From NCBI RefSeq assembly GCF_033473495.1, contig NC_088938.1, positions 2,294,001 to 2,358,000 of the forward strand: a stretch of 64,000 nucleotides of DNA, given 5' to 3'. Within the stretch, counting starts at the first letter, position 1. Each line of letters begins with the position of its first letter. The notes under the pieces are model-generated. The model did not search any database. It was not told the DNA's origin and saw only the letters and a list, made by a program, of their open reading frames with translations. The position numbers and the translations under genes are program-made. Source of the DNA: Cercospora beticola. Its lineage: Eukaryota > Ascomycota > Dothideomycetes > Mycosphaerellales > Mycosphaerellaceae. Below, piece by piece: positions 12,238 through 23,610 of the stretch.

Positions 12238-13014
12238 GATGTGCAGTATTGCCTCTCAACGTGCAGAGTAGGAAAGAACGAATGTTGTACCTGCTTGAGA
12301 AGCTGACTTTATGTGCACTGTCTCTGCAACCACGAATCGAGCTGGTAGCTGCAAGTGCCATGGCAGAGCCGACGAACGACTGGGCAATGCCGCTGCATGA
12401 TGGTGTCCTACTCTAACTTACTTCTGCAGCTTCGTGGGGAAGATGCGTGCCGCGCTGTGGAGATCTGCGAACGTCGCTGCAGCAGAGCTGTGCAGTCAAC
12501 CCAACGTCTGCACGCACTTCGCGAACACGGATCGCAACACAAACACAGGATGGAAGCACAGCGCAATTCCCGGTTCAAGGTCACAGAAGCAATGACTGCA
12601 GACGCTACCAGGAGTTGGGCATCAGCAATAACAAAGCCTCAGGAGTGGAAAACCGCCGGCCGCTTACAGAGGCGAAGGCTGAGGTCGCTTAATTCAACGC
12701 CAGACATGTCGGCCGATATTGCGCTTTGCAGGGATCGGATACAGACCTCGCCAAGCACTTCACCCTCAGCTGCCTGTGTGCTTTTGCCTCGGCCAAGCTC
12801 CTCCCTGTCGTACAATTAATTGGCTGCTGAGATTCCTTGGGAAACATGATGAGAAATGCGACCGGACTTCTAGAGCGTGTATCGTAAGCAATGACTTGTT
12901 GTTCCAAATTGAGTGATTACTGAGAGCAGCAGTCCGAGGAAGGCGCATAGCGTTGAAAGATCAAGCACAATAGAGAACTCACACCTTTGATCGGATCCTT
13001 CGAGCACGGCCAAT
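12238..13014. promoter_or_regulatory. Shared divergent promoter region of the two P450 genes (777 bp)
   Basis: The two P450 genes start at 12237 (-) and 13015 (+), so this stretch must carry both promoters and could co-regulate them. A CCGCCGGCCG run near 12650 could suit a Zn2Cys6 regulator, but no clear paired CGG half-sites stand out. Overlapping frames at 12355-12948 have no recognisable product. Confidence 0.45.
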
Positions 13015-14797
13015 ATGACGAACTTCAATGCCATCTTCGAAGCTGTGTCGAAAGGGCCCTCTATCTACGCCTTCGCGCTTGCTCTTCTGAGCTTGGCGAT
13101 CGTTTTGGTGTACAGATTGTTCTTCAGCCCCTTGGCACATATACCGGGGCCAAAATTGGCAGCAGTAACAGGTCTGGTAGAGACGTATTATGATCTGGTG
13201 AAAGGCGGACAATTTATTTTCAAGCTACAGGAGTGGCACCAACAATATGGTAAGGCACCATTTCTGGGATTTGTACCCTACAGGATAGACAGAGACTAGA
13301 CGCTGAACACATTACCAGGACCCATCATTCGAATCACTCCATGGGAAGTACATATTTTAGATCCCGAGTTCTTCGACGAAATGTACAGTGCAAAGTCGAA
13401 GAACAACAAAATCGCTCATTTGAAACATCGACTGGGAATCACTCTGGCAACTTCGGAACAGATCGAACATGCAGAGCATCATAGACGGCGCTCCGCAATC
13501 GCACCATTGTTCGCCACGGCACGCGTCCGAGAATTCTCTGGATATCTGCAGTCGTCTATGGACAAGCTATGCTCAAGGTTACGACAGGAATATGCTGGTA
13601 CTGGTAAAGTGCTTCGTTTGGACGACGTCTTCGCAGCATGGACGACAGATGCTGTCACATGGTATGCGATGGCAATGTCCTATGGCTGTGCGGAACACCC
13701 AGACTTTAAAGCTGAATTTACCAATGCCTCCGAAGGATTGATGGAAGCGATACATGCCTTGACTCACGTTCCGTGGCTTGCAAGGGTACTGTCGATGGTG
13801 CCTCCGAAAATGCTAGCGAAGTTGAATGCGCAGATGGGAGCTTTGGGGGCGTTCTATGCGGTAATACATGGATTGAGTACATCGGTGGCGAACGCTGGCT
13901 AATTCCTCGAGTACAGGAAATTGACAAGCAGATTCGACTGATCATGGAAGGCGAGAACAAGGGTTACGAGGACGTCGCTCATCGTACGGTGTTCCATGAA
14001 ATCTTATCCTCCAAGATCCTTCGGCCAGATGAGAAAACCCCCGAGGTTCTGTATGTCGTATTCTGTCCGCTGCATCTGATAGATCAAGATCTAACATCAT
14101 GTAGATCAGATGAAGCGCAGAGCATAGTACTTGCTGGAATAGAGACTACTAAAGCAATCATGGTGACAGCGTGTTTCTGGGTCCTGGAAAAACCCGAGGT
14201 CAATGAACAGCTACGAAAGGAGCTCGAAGCAGCGATACCGGATCCCTCGAACATGCCGAGCCTGTCGTCACTGCAAAACTTACCATATCTGAGCGCCGTT
14301 GTGCAAGAAGGTATTAAATACATAAATATGCTCTACTCGACACATCGCTGATAAACTCAACAGCGACTCGACTCATGGGAGGAGTTGCGCAACGTCTTTT
14401 CCGCACCAATCCACGCGCACCCCTACAATACGGTGCATACACCTTGCCTCCAGGAACCATATTCGGGATGTCAATCACTTTGCAACAGATGCATCCCGAC
14501 ATCTTCCCTGGACCGCATGAGTTCAGGCCTGAGAGATGGCTGAACGGTGGCCTAGCACCTAACGGCCGGCCGCTGTCAAGATACCTCGTTGCTTTTGGCA
14601 AAGGTCCTCGTATGTGTCTCGGCATGAACCTTGCTAATGCAGAGCTGTACATCGGCCTTGCAACGTTCTTTAGGAACATCGACGCTACCTTGTTCGAGAC
14701 AGATAGAGATGCTGTGGATGTGGCTCACGATTACTTTTTGCCCAGGCCGAAGCATGGGACGAAGGGCGTGAGGGTCACTGTGAACCAACAACATTAG
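13015..14797 (+). CDS. Cytochrome P450 monooxygenase, paralogue of the divergent P450
   Basis: Exons 13015-13249, 13319-13860, 13917-14050, 14105-14310 and 14364-14797 give 516 residues. Introns are 69, 56, 54, 54 and 53 nt minus shared ends as listed, all with GT...AG borders. The N-terminal anchor is followed by [12 protein letters not shown]. The oxygen motif AGIETT, the ExxR (EATR) formed across the last intron, the PERW block and the heme loop [10 protein letters not shown] are intact. The anchor, the NGRPL block and the region after the heme loop ([17 protein letters not shown]) closely parallel the neighbour at 10640. The intron after FYA (13861-13916) sits at the same place and phase as the only intron of that neighbour. 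Substrate unknown. Confidence 0.93.
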
Positions 14798-16045
14798 TTT
14801 TCAAAGTCGAGAGGCTGCGACCGTCACCACCAGGACTATGTTGGATGCTGTGCTAATGCCCAAAATCGGACACTGCAACTGCAAATATTTACAAGCCGGG
14901 CTAGGATGGGCCCGATCGACCGATGCTCAATGCTATGCGGAAGTCTCGACTCATTCGTTGCAAGGGAGAGAATCACGATTCTCTCACAAACACATGCAGG
15001 TGAAGGCCTTAAAGTGAGGAGGTGAAGTTGGAGCCGACCAATACGCATGCAGATAGCTCAGCTGACACAGCCATGGCTTGGACTAGCGTCGATCGTGATG
15101 CTGAAGGCGTGTCGAGGCTAGGCATGCCAAATCGAAAGAGCAGGCTGAGCACTGTCAACACAGCTGCGTTCTTTGACCTCTCCTTCAACCCAAAGCTCAT
15201 CGCGGGCTTCAGTGCTGTACAATACATTCGAATGAAGACTGAGTGCTGGTCGTGTTCGCCCAAAAGCATCGAGCGCGATAGGATTCCCAAGCTGACGCAG
15301 CAAACTCACAATTGGCGGCTCAATCATGCTATTGACAGTGTACAGGTGGTTCACGTCAGTAGCTCGTGTTTATCGCCTCCGCATGCCGCAATCTATCGCA
15401 CGTGGAAAGCGCGTGTCTAGAGCCGGAAATCAGCGCAAGAAGCATGTTCCTCCCGAAGCTTAAACCAAGCTAAGCATGACGTTCAAGACCGCCTTGCCGC
15501 TTGACCTGTACTATCACTGGCCAGACCGTATTCGATGTTGACAGTTCACAGGCTGGAGTCGACAACAGAATCTCTATGCTGCAGGGTTGACAAACCTAGT
15601 GCCTGCGGCGTTTTCTCACTCAGCCAGTAGCAGGACGCGAATATCATCCCACGAGGATCCCACGCTACAAAGAAGTTCCATACTGGGTGCTCGCCTTCTT
15701 CTCCGCACAGCCTCGTCGTCTGTGGCTTAGCATAACTTGAGGGGAACAAACCAAATTCGAACTTTGAGGTGATCAGAAAGAGCTATTTGCAGCAATTGCA
15801 GCCGTGTCGCCTCATTGCTAGCCTGAATGTCGCCGCTAGCACGGTGTATTGTCGTAGATGGCTGCCAAAGTACTGAGGGCAAGGTGTACAGACCATCGAA
15901 AACATGGGACTAGCAGCATTCCCCGAACATTGTGGTGGCGGCAGGAGAGCCTCCCAGCCTTGGGACGGGCTATAAGAGGAACGTGTTGGCCAGCATCTGG
16001 ACACCCTTGACGCTCTACCCAGCAACAGCATCTTCAACCACCAAC
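14798..16045. other. Intergenic region (1248 bp)
   Basis: 3' flank of the P450 gene and promoter of the peroxidase gene. Frames at 15009-15420 and 15546-15749 overlap on opposite strands and have no recognisable product. A TATA box for the next gene is listed separately. Confidence 0.5.
15971..15976 (+). promoter_or_regulatory. TATA box of the peroxidase gene
   Basis: TATAAG lies 75 nt upstream of the start codon at 16046, within a GC-rich context and on the correct strand. Spacing fits a fungal core promoter with a short leader. Confidence 0.5.
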
Positions 16046-17534
16046 ATGAAGGTGGTCACGGCAGTTCTGCTGCTTGCAGAAGCAGTCAGCGCCTTCCCAT
16101 GGGTCCCTCAAGTGCCCGGCGTGGACTCGTCCATGCTCGTTGAGCGCCAACAACCAGGAACTGGTCCAGGCTCCGAGGCAACATGTCCCTTCAATGCTAG
16201 ACATGTGAATGCCGCGCCAATCACTACCAGATTCCCATACAATGGTGCTATCAATGGCACCAAGGGTAAAGGTATAAATTCGCACCTCTTATTCGTCTGG
16301 TATACCCCGGCTAATTGTGCTCAGAGAGAGGAGGATTCCGAGTACCTGCAGTCGGCGACAATGATCATCGCTACATCGCACCAACTGCTACAGATATTCG
16401 TGGACCATGCCCTGGCTGTAAGGAATCTCCAACCTACACATGAATCGCATCGGCTAATTGACGCTCTAGTGAACACTGCTGCCAACCACAATTTCTGTAA
16501 GGATATTGCCTCACCTGCCTCTCATCTGTGTACTGACGGATGACCTTCAGTGGCCCGAGATGGCATCACGACCTACAAGGAGCTTGTCGATGCTCAACAG
16601 AATGTCTACAACGTCGGATACGACTTGGCCAACCTGCTGGCATTTCTCGGACTTCAAGCTGATGGCGATCTCGTCACCCAGAAGCTGTCGATCGGCTGTG
16701 ATGCCACTGGACGAACGTCGTTTAACCGTGTCTTGACTGGCAGCCAGCCAGGTCTGGTGGGGCATAACAAATTCGAAGGAGACACAAGTCTGACCAGGTA
16801 TGTGTACACACTCGAAGCGCTTCGGCTCGTTCGACTTGCTAATGCTTTTGGTAGAAATGATTTCTTCCTCGGCAAGGGAGACAACTTCAGATTCAACACC
16901 ACGCTCTTTGCAAGCATGACGAGGACGACTGGCGCCAATTATAACCTGCAGGGTTTGGCCAAGTACCGCAAGCAACGCTGGGTTGAGTCTCAGAGAGACA
17001 ATCCCAACTTCTTCTTCGTGAGGCCATCGGCACCAAGATCTGTAGGCATGGGATCACTAACACTTCAACTAGGGTCCACTCTCGCTTCTCCTCTTCGGTG
17101 CCGCCTCATTCCTCTACGAGCTCTTTCCAAATGGCAACCGAGGCTATCGACCAGACTTCGCAACTATAACATCCTTCTTCGTCCAAGAGAAGCTACCTGA
17201 CAACTGGGTCAACCGCGTAGAGCCATACGACAACAATAGGGTGACACAGGAGATCCTGAAAATGTATCTCCTCGCTCCGGTTGAGTTCGGAGGCAACACC
17301 GCTCCTGGTTCCTTCAATGCGCTGCCCAGAAATTTTGGAGCGATTCGCAATGGTAAAATATCTCCTTCGATCACGCCAGCCGAGACGTCGTGCTTGCTGT
17401 ATCAGTTGGCCACTGGTCAAGTGCCGTCGACACTCAACAGTGTCGTTACTCCGACTGTCGAGGCATTGGCGTTCTTCGCACAGTTTGTTGCACCGTCTTT
17501 TGGTAATCTGGGCTGCCCGAATCCTCTGACTTGA
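16046..17534 (+). CDS. Secreted heme-thiolate peroxidase (chloroperoxidase/unspecific peroxygenase family)
   Basis: Exons 16046-16271, 16325-16417, 16470-16496, 16551-16797, 16855-17017 and 17073-17534 give about 405 residues. The signal peptide is MKVVTAVLLLAEAVSAF. The mature enzyme carries the heme ligand motif PCPGLNTAANHN (Cys104) and, 87 residues later, the acid-base/metal motif EGD (Glu191 to Asp193) that marks peroxygenases rather than classic EHD-type chloroperoxidase. Family enzymes use peroxide to oxygenate or halogenate substrates outside the cell. The length fits the longer peroxidase family 2 proteins. Exon 3 is only 27 nt. The first acceptor is ambiguous within a run of AG dinucleotides (16324 or 16330 as intron end, changing two residues). 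Expression in nature is unknown. Confidence 0.9.
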
Positions 17535-18087
17535 GAGGTCGTGGCCGGGGATGGAGACTTCGGAAACGGCAGAGCGTTCAACTATGGCTTCACGAGCTGA
17601 ATGTGGTGCGATAGCTTTTTGGGGCTGCAAGTGCGATGTTGTATTTCAAGCAAACAGTGACCAGATAGTACCTGTCGTGTTGCAGATTGTTTCGGCGCGA
17701 ATTAGTCTTGGTTACAATCCTTCCACAGCCCCACTGTACTGAGTACTGGTGGAAAGTAGCGTGTGAAATCCTCGCAAACCGTTCGCACGTAAGGACGGGG
17801 CCAGGCCTCCCACCAGGGCCACCACGCGACTCAAAGTCAGTGCTCGTAAGCCACTCACACGTGGCGGCTGAAGTCTGCTGTGCAGCTATTGGCTCCTCAG
17901 GTCTCTTGGAGGAAGTGGAAGGCTGAGCTGCGTGTGGTTGACCAGGATCAGCTTACGAGCACAAAGCTGATACGCTGATGCGCTGAAAGTCTTACTCGTC
18001 GGCGGGCCTGATCTGATAGAATACAAAAGCTGGACCTGCAGCGAGACATTTTTCGAGTTTCACAGCTGCGGAGGAAAGCCAACGAAT
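17535..18087. other. Intergenic region (553 bp)
   Basis: 3' flank of the peroxidase gene and promoter of the next gene on the same strand. No convincing coding frame or RNA gene is seen. Confidence 0.5.
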
Positions 18088-19201
18088 ATGTACCAACCGG
18101 CGTTCGAGAGTTTCAGCCAGAGGCCAAAGACGGCCACACGCAGGAATCAAAATGCTTTGTACACAGTAAGTGGGAATCGTTTGCTTCGAGGCGGACTGTT
18201 ATTCTTCTTCACCTAGATAATGTGATGCCATAACTATTGAACAGGACATATAGCTGACTTCTGCAGCTGATTCGCGACCAACTATCTGTGCCAACATGGC
18301 TGGTTCTCGGTGGTCTGCTTCAAGGCACGGCCATGGCCGTTCTGCCTTACCGTAACCTCACCATGGTCCTGCCAGCAGTCCTTTTCGTCGCAAACAAGTT
18401 GCTGCGCGCTGTCCTGATGACAATTGGAGTTCTGCCAAATCCACTCATGTCCAACGTGATTCCATATCGCGTGGCTCCAATCATTCCTTCAGAAAAAGGC
18501 CAACAAGACAAGCCGGCCGAGGAGCAAGTGTGCGCCATCATTCTCGGAGTGGTTTCTCATCATCCTTTCGGCATGTTTGGTCCAGGTTTCAAGGAAGTTG
18601 GCGATCGTTTTGACGATATGGTCGACGAGATGAGCCAAGATGCCACAAGGCACGGTTTTCTAGGTGCGTCGGCGTGGGTCAATGCCGCTGAGAGAACTTC
18701 CGGTAGGTGGATTGCGAAGTCAGATTTCACTTTTGAGAGCGTCTCCGCTGACGAACGCTTGCAATGTGCAGGCAACGAGTTCATGAGCATCTTGTATTTC
18801 GAGAACGAACACTACCTGCACCAGTATGCACACGGCCCGTTGCATACGAAAGCTATGCAGTGGTGGAGAGAGGTGGAAGTCAAGATCCCGTATGTTGGTA
18901 TCATGCATGAAGTATTCGCGTGTCCAAAGAGGTCATGGGAAGGCATCTACCTGAACTACCAGCCAACCGGTGAGTGCAGCCTGCGGAAACATCTCTGTGG
19001 AAGCTGACGTCTCTGGATTCAGGTATTGGTTCCACGTCCAAGGAAGTTACTGGACCAGACGGGAAGAAGGCCTGGATGAATCCACTTGTCAAGATGAAGG
19101 GACCATTGATGTACAGCAAGGGCCGTATGGGTAGGCAATTCGGTGATCACGAGTGGGATGCTTTCGCTGCAACTGCACCGCCTGGAATGGAGTCGGCGTA
19201 G
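18088..19201 (+). CDS. DUF4188 / Monooxy_af470-like monooxygenase
   Basis: Exons 18088-18165, 18267-18969 and 19023-19201 give 319 residues. The first exon (residues 1-26, MYQPAFESFSQRPKTATRRN) was found by joining the GTAAGT donor at 18166 to the CTGCAG acceptor ending at 18266. It is needed because the main frame is closed upstream of 18258 and lacks a good ATG. The main domain holds two hydrophobic segments (VPTWLVLGGLLQG; VLPAVLFVANKLL), then VVSHHPFGMFGPGFKEVGDRF and the diagnostic GIMHEVFACPKRSWEGIYLNYQPTG block. Families of this type include a monooxygenase of the fumagillin cluster (af470). Its place next to two P450s and a peroxidase is consistent with an oxidative pathway, but none is shown. 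Confidence 0.85.
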
Positions 19202-19473
19202 CGGGAGAGATCTTCCCTGAGCAGCTGTCCATCCTGTAGACGATTCTGTCTTCGAATTGAAGTCAGTATGGCAAGTGCTAGACCTTCACCATTTACTCAC
19301 TTTGCTGGTTGCAGAGCTTCTCTGCGCTTAGAGTGGTTGAAAAGCAGTATGCAGTCCGAAGTCGGTTTTGTGTGTAAACTCCATAGTTCTTGACACGTAT
19401 CATGAGCCCTGGCTCTCACTTTCTTCTCCAATGGTATCTTTTTGCACCTAGGCTTGCTCCTGGAACTCCTCAT

Positions 19474-19707
19474 CTATCGCCATAGGGACTTGAGAGTCGC
19501 TCGGAAAGGTATCTTGACTCCGGCCATGAATGGGGATGTTGCCAGCGCTTGGGATGCCGAGTTGGTAGACTGGGCCGAACTGGTTGACTGCTGCGAAGAA
19601 GGTGTTCCGGTGGAGCTTGCGGTGTCTACGGAGCTCATGGTGTCTGACCTGGCGAGCCTGTCCCGGATGGAGACTCTGCCTCGCATCATCTTGCGTGCCC
19701 AACCCAT
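19474..19707 (-). CDS. Possible small hypothetical protein
   Basis: ATG-started ORF of 77 residues, rich in Ser, Thr, Ala and Gln in its middle (residues about 22-55), with a basic N-terminus (RKMMRGRVSIRDRLARS) and a basic end. The bias looks more like a disordered small protein than random sequence, but there is no homology, splice or promoter evidence, and a plus-strand frame overlaps it. Confidence 0.2.
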   Translation of the reverse strand: MGWARKMMRGRVSIRDRLARSDTMSSVDTASSTGTPSSQQSTSSAQSTNSASQALATSPFMAGVKIPFRATLKSLWR

Positions 19708-21750
19708 GATTGCTGTCGATGTTCGCGGTGGCCCTGCAACTCCTATTGCCGATCAGTCTGGAAGACGCGTGCCTTTTGAAGTCGTGCCATGGCGTGCCTT
19801 ATCAAGACGCCGAGCCTGCGGTGCTACACAGAATCGGGTGTTGCGGCAGCCCGCACCGCTGCGCTAAACACCGCAGCGCAGGGCACATGACAAGTTTTTC
19901 TGCATTTTTGTGCCTCGCGTAATGCGTCATAACGCAATTTGCAGTGGTCTGGCATGCGGCAGGATCTCGGGTGTGTGACTTCCTTCGAGAACGCTCGGAC
20001 AATCCGACAATGTTTACCGCTGCCAAGCAATACCAACCCACAAGGCTGACGACAACGCTGCAGAAGATCTCGGCGGGACCGGATCGTGCGAGATGAATGG
20101 ACATCACGAACACTTCATGCCCCCCTCCGCTGACTGGCTGTCGCCGTGCTATTGGCAGCACAGTCGCTGCACCTTCGGCTGCCATTCCGTCCATGTGTCT
20201 GGGCACCACAGTGCTTGCAGTCGTGAGCGGACCGACCGATCCTACTGTGAGGCCACACCGAACGCCAAGCCTTTCGAAAGCAACAGACGTTGTGGATGTG
20301 CAGATCTCGATGATACAGATGGCGCTGCTTGCGTAACAGCCGGTTCTTGAACGAGAAGAATGTCGAATCCACGCGAAATTCCCGGCTGATCCAAATTTGA
20401 AGTTTCCATGTTCAGCATAGGACGACAGGAGGCAGATGGGAATGAACTGTGAACACTTGAAATTTCTCCTGACCGAAGGCATGGGAACTGTTTGGCCTGT
20501 TCCGCGGCTCAGATCTGATGGAAGCCGAAGGTATCGGAAGAATTTCGGCAACACGGACGTGTGGAGTTCCTCCCCCCAAACTTCCACTTGCCGTGTCGAC
20601 CTGTGGCACAGATGTGGCTTTGGCGAGTTCCAGGAGTCGACAGGTCAATATCTCGGTGCTGCTTCCGAAGCAGTCAAAAGGGCAGTCTTCTCTGAATGGC
20701 CTACTCGAGTATTTGTCGGACCACTCCATATACTGAAATCTTCTCAAAACAGGTAGAGAGAACTTTCAGCGCTTAGCACACAAGTCAGCACCAACGAGCC
20801 CCGAATCCGTCGAGAAGCTGGATCAGGAAACAGCCAAGGTTCACACGTCGCGTGTGGAAAGTCTGCCTTCGAATCCGTCAGCACAGAAATGCCACTGGCA
20901 AAGGGCCAATGAGACCAGTTCTGCATGGACTTCAGTAACCATCGATGAGCTGAGAGTAGGCATGCTGGTCGCACAATTCGTCATGCAATACACGGGAGAG
21001 GTAGAGATGCTGCACTTCTTCGGTGAGCTTCAAGTCCCCAAGCGCGGTGAACAAATGATTTCGGCGGCTTTTGAACTTGCAAACTTCTGCTTACCCGCGC
21101 TTGGCTGCGGTTAAGAATGCTTTCCTTCGTTGGTGGCTCTACAGCTGAGTGGTCATACTCTGCGCTAAGCTATGCTTGGTGAGACCGCAATCTCTGTGCT
21201 AGTCCGCCACTCGGTCAGCATAGCCAGCATCGATCGCGCGATCAGGTGGGGGATGACAGCCGCGGAAAACTTCTAGTCGAGGTGTTTCTCTTGGACGCGG
21301 ATGTTGTTGCCAACAGCACGCCAAGAAGTATCGTCCTCACAGAGCACCTGCTGATGCCGCCAGAACCAGATGGATTGGTGAGCCGAAAAGACTTCTTCCG
21401 CAGATTGAGTTGTGCTCACGCCATACGAAGTTGAAGCTGGAAAGAATTTGCGTGTGTTGGGCAGCCTCGACTGGCACATGTGTCGCATCAGGTCGCCGTT
21501 TCTCCCGGATTTTGAAGAAGTCTTTTCTTGATTACGGAGCATAATCCAGATTTTATGTTACACCGACAAGTCACTGTCATCTCGTGATGGACTTCTCGGC
21601 TTATTGCTATGGGCCTGTCAGAGCTAGCGGTCTCCGTCGGTTCAGAACACGACATACCACATTCGCGCGATCTCGCAAAAGCCAGTGATTGGCAGCTTCC
21701 TGAGACGATTCATTTGAAATTTCCTAAAGAGTCTGTCTGCCGACGTGCTC

Positions 21751-22008
21751 ATGTCGCGGGTATATGCATACTACTTGACGGTCTGTTTCTTCCTCTTTGT
21801 TATTGGCGCTGGTATTTCCAGATCTCCTCGATACATCTTCAACCGAATTGGATCACGATTGACGCATTCTGACGTGTCAACGGACTTTGTGCTAGGAGAC
21901 CAGAATACGACGGCGCATACGACCGTCCTGATTCAAGTTTGCGAGATGGTCGTGACATTTGATCCTGTTGGAGCTCTTGAACATCGGGACATTGGTAGCG
22001 TCAGATGA
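21751..22008 (+). CDS. Possible small secreted or membrane-anchored protein
   Basis: ATG-started ORF of 85 residues. The first 23 residues (MSRVYAYYLTVCFFLFVIGA, then GIS) form a basic start and a strong hydrophobic core that could be a signal peptide or anchor. The remaining 62 residues are polar with one Cys (VCEM) and one NTT sequon. It lies in a gene-poor stretch. There is no other support, and a chance hydrophobic frame is quite possible. Confidence 0.22.
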   Translation: MSRVYAYYLTVCFFLFVIGAGISRSPRYIFNRIGSRLTHSDVSTDFVLGDQNTTAHTTVLIQVCEMVVTFDPVGALEHRDIGSVR

Positions 22009-22718
22009 AGGAGATCCGCTCGAACTTTTCTCGAATGTTTGACTCCGGGCTTAGGGCTCGCGGTGATCAACAAAAGACATGGTCGACATCTGTACACTGG
22101 TTGCGTTCGTTGCAGGTCTTATCAGGGTCGCATACTTTGCGTGCCGATTCAGCCGCCCTTCTTTGCATGGAAGACCATGATTGTACCGCAAAGTACTCCA
22201 GGTTGATTTGTGCTGCCCTGGAGCATGAGTGACATGGCCACCGCATCTCACATGTACGCAGCCGACAGCTGTTCTGTGTGTCGATTCGAGACACCGTGTG
22301 TGAAGGCATCGGCCAACCGAAGCAGCAAACACGAGCAAGCGACCTGCGATATTCCTGTGGCTTGTATCAACTCATACTACAATGTCCGCACAGCGGCTTC
22401 TCTCACTAATAGACAGAATCTCCAAACATCTTCTGGTTGTTTGCCAAGGTGTCCCCACTTATCCGGCCGGGGTTTGCATGACATGGGTGAAAGCACGTTG
22501 CCGGTGCTCAAGCATGAGTAGCGTCGTCCCGCTGACATCCAAGCTGAGGAAGCTGAGAAACCCATAAACCCCTCTGTACTCCATGAGCCACGAATGACGA
22601 GTCATTACGAGCCCTCCGATATGTTTTCCAGCTGAGGAGCCCTACAGTTCTTGAGGCAAAGGCTTGGAGCCTTGTCGACCTCAAGTCTTATCAAGGGATT
22701 TCTATGCTTATATGATCC

Positions 22719-23375
22719 ATGGACAAAAAGCCCGGCGATAGCAATCGCCAGCGGAAGGACCCACCGCCACACACGGGAAGCGTCGGACTCTTGCTTGCGA
22801 TGTCGACCACCAAGCCCACGAAGCAATCTGGGTCGAGTAAAGCCACCAAGCAGAAAGGTGACAAGGACGTAGAAAGTGCATCAGCCGACCAAACTCCAGA
22901 GGAAAAGAAGAAAGAAATCTGCGAGAAACTGGAAAGCTACTGCCGCGTCTACTGGACCAACATCAATAAACGAGAATGGAATCTCGACGAGTGGGTCCAC
23001 ATGGCTCCGATATTCACAGCTGACCCAGCCGTCGGCACACTTCCTCAATTGCAGACTTTGGCCGATTTTGTTGAGAGCAGAAGACTTCTGGCGCTGGAAC
23101 ACCCAACCTACAGCGTGCGAGAAGTGGAGTTGAGCACGGAGCTGGATGAACCGAATGGGCGAGCGGAATGCTTTTTGGGATTGGAAGTTTCGGGTGCACC
23201 GGAGGGTGTGGTGAGGCAGAATATGGGAATCTTGGAATTTATGCGGGAGGATAAATTGGCTATCAAAATGGGCATGACGGCTCCACCTGGGGAGGAAGTG
23301 CCTGCGGAAGAGTGGCATTGTGTGGCGTATAGGAGTTTCAGAGGGCTGGGTGGGATCATGGCTGCGGATTCTTGA
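22719..23375 (+). CDS. Hypothetical NTF2-like protein with a Lys-rich N-terminus
   Basis: Intronless ORF of 218 residues. A second in-frame ATG at 22800 (MSTTKPTKQSG) would give 191 residues and may be the true start. Residues 28-70 are Lys/Ser-rich and probably disordered. The conserved-looking part begins CEKLESYCRVYW and carries W/F residues, hydrophobic strands and a C-terminal CVAYRSFRGLGG. The layout parallels the protein at 9743, suggesting a lineage family of NTF2-like proteins. Function is unknown. Confidence 0.6.
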   Translation: MDKKPGDSNRQRKDPPPHTGSVGLLLAMSTTKPTKQSGSSKATKQKGDKDVESASADQTPEEKKKEICEKLESYCRVYWTNINKREWNLDEWVHMAPIFTADPAVGTLPQLQTLADFVESRRLLALEHPTYSVREVELSTELDEPNGRAECFLGLEVSGAPEGVVRQNMGILEFMREDKLAIKMGMTAPPGEEVPAEEWHCVAYRSFRGLGGIMAADS

Positions 23376-23610
23376 CGAGAATTTTACTCTCCTCGTCCAC
23401 GATTCCTGTTGCAGGGAAGGTCTGCGGAGCATAGCCCTGTTTGCGCGGAATGGAGTTATTGAATCGGAACACATGGTGCGTGCTCATGGAAAGAAAAGAA
23501 ACGGGATATTCGAATGACAGAGAATAGAACTGCGTCCTGTGGATTCCATATCTACTCTGATCATATCGTCTTTATGACTCATAGGTATTTTATCATCATC
23601 ATTTTTGTCA

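Larger units (their letters stand above)
19202..22718. other. Gene-poor region (3.5 kb) with two weak small candidates
   Basis: No clear gene is found. Opposed frames at 19802-20587 (-, 261 codons) and 20097-20747 (both strands) have unclear coding character. Small candidates at 19474-19707 (-) and 21751-22008 (+) are listed separately with low confidence. No transposase, repeat or RNA gene was recognised. The region may be relics or regulatory DNA. Confidence 0.4.

Noticed and set aside
10640..19201. A full secondary-metabolite gene cluster
   Set aside because: No backbone enzyme, transporter or dedicated regulator is present within the window; kept only as an oxidative neighbourhood finding.
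19802..20587. 261-codon minus-strand frame with hydrophobic segments
   Set aside because: No homology, no clear splice structure, and plus-strand frames overlap it with equal length; not supported enough to list as a gene.
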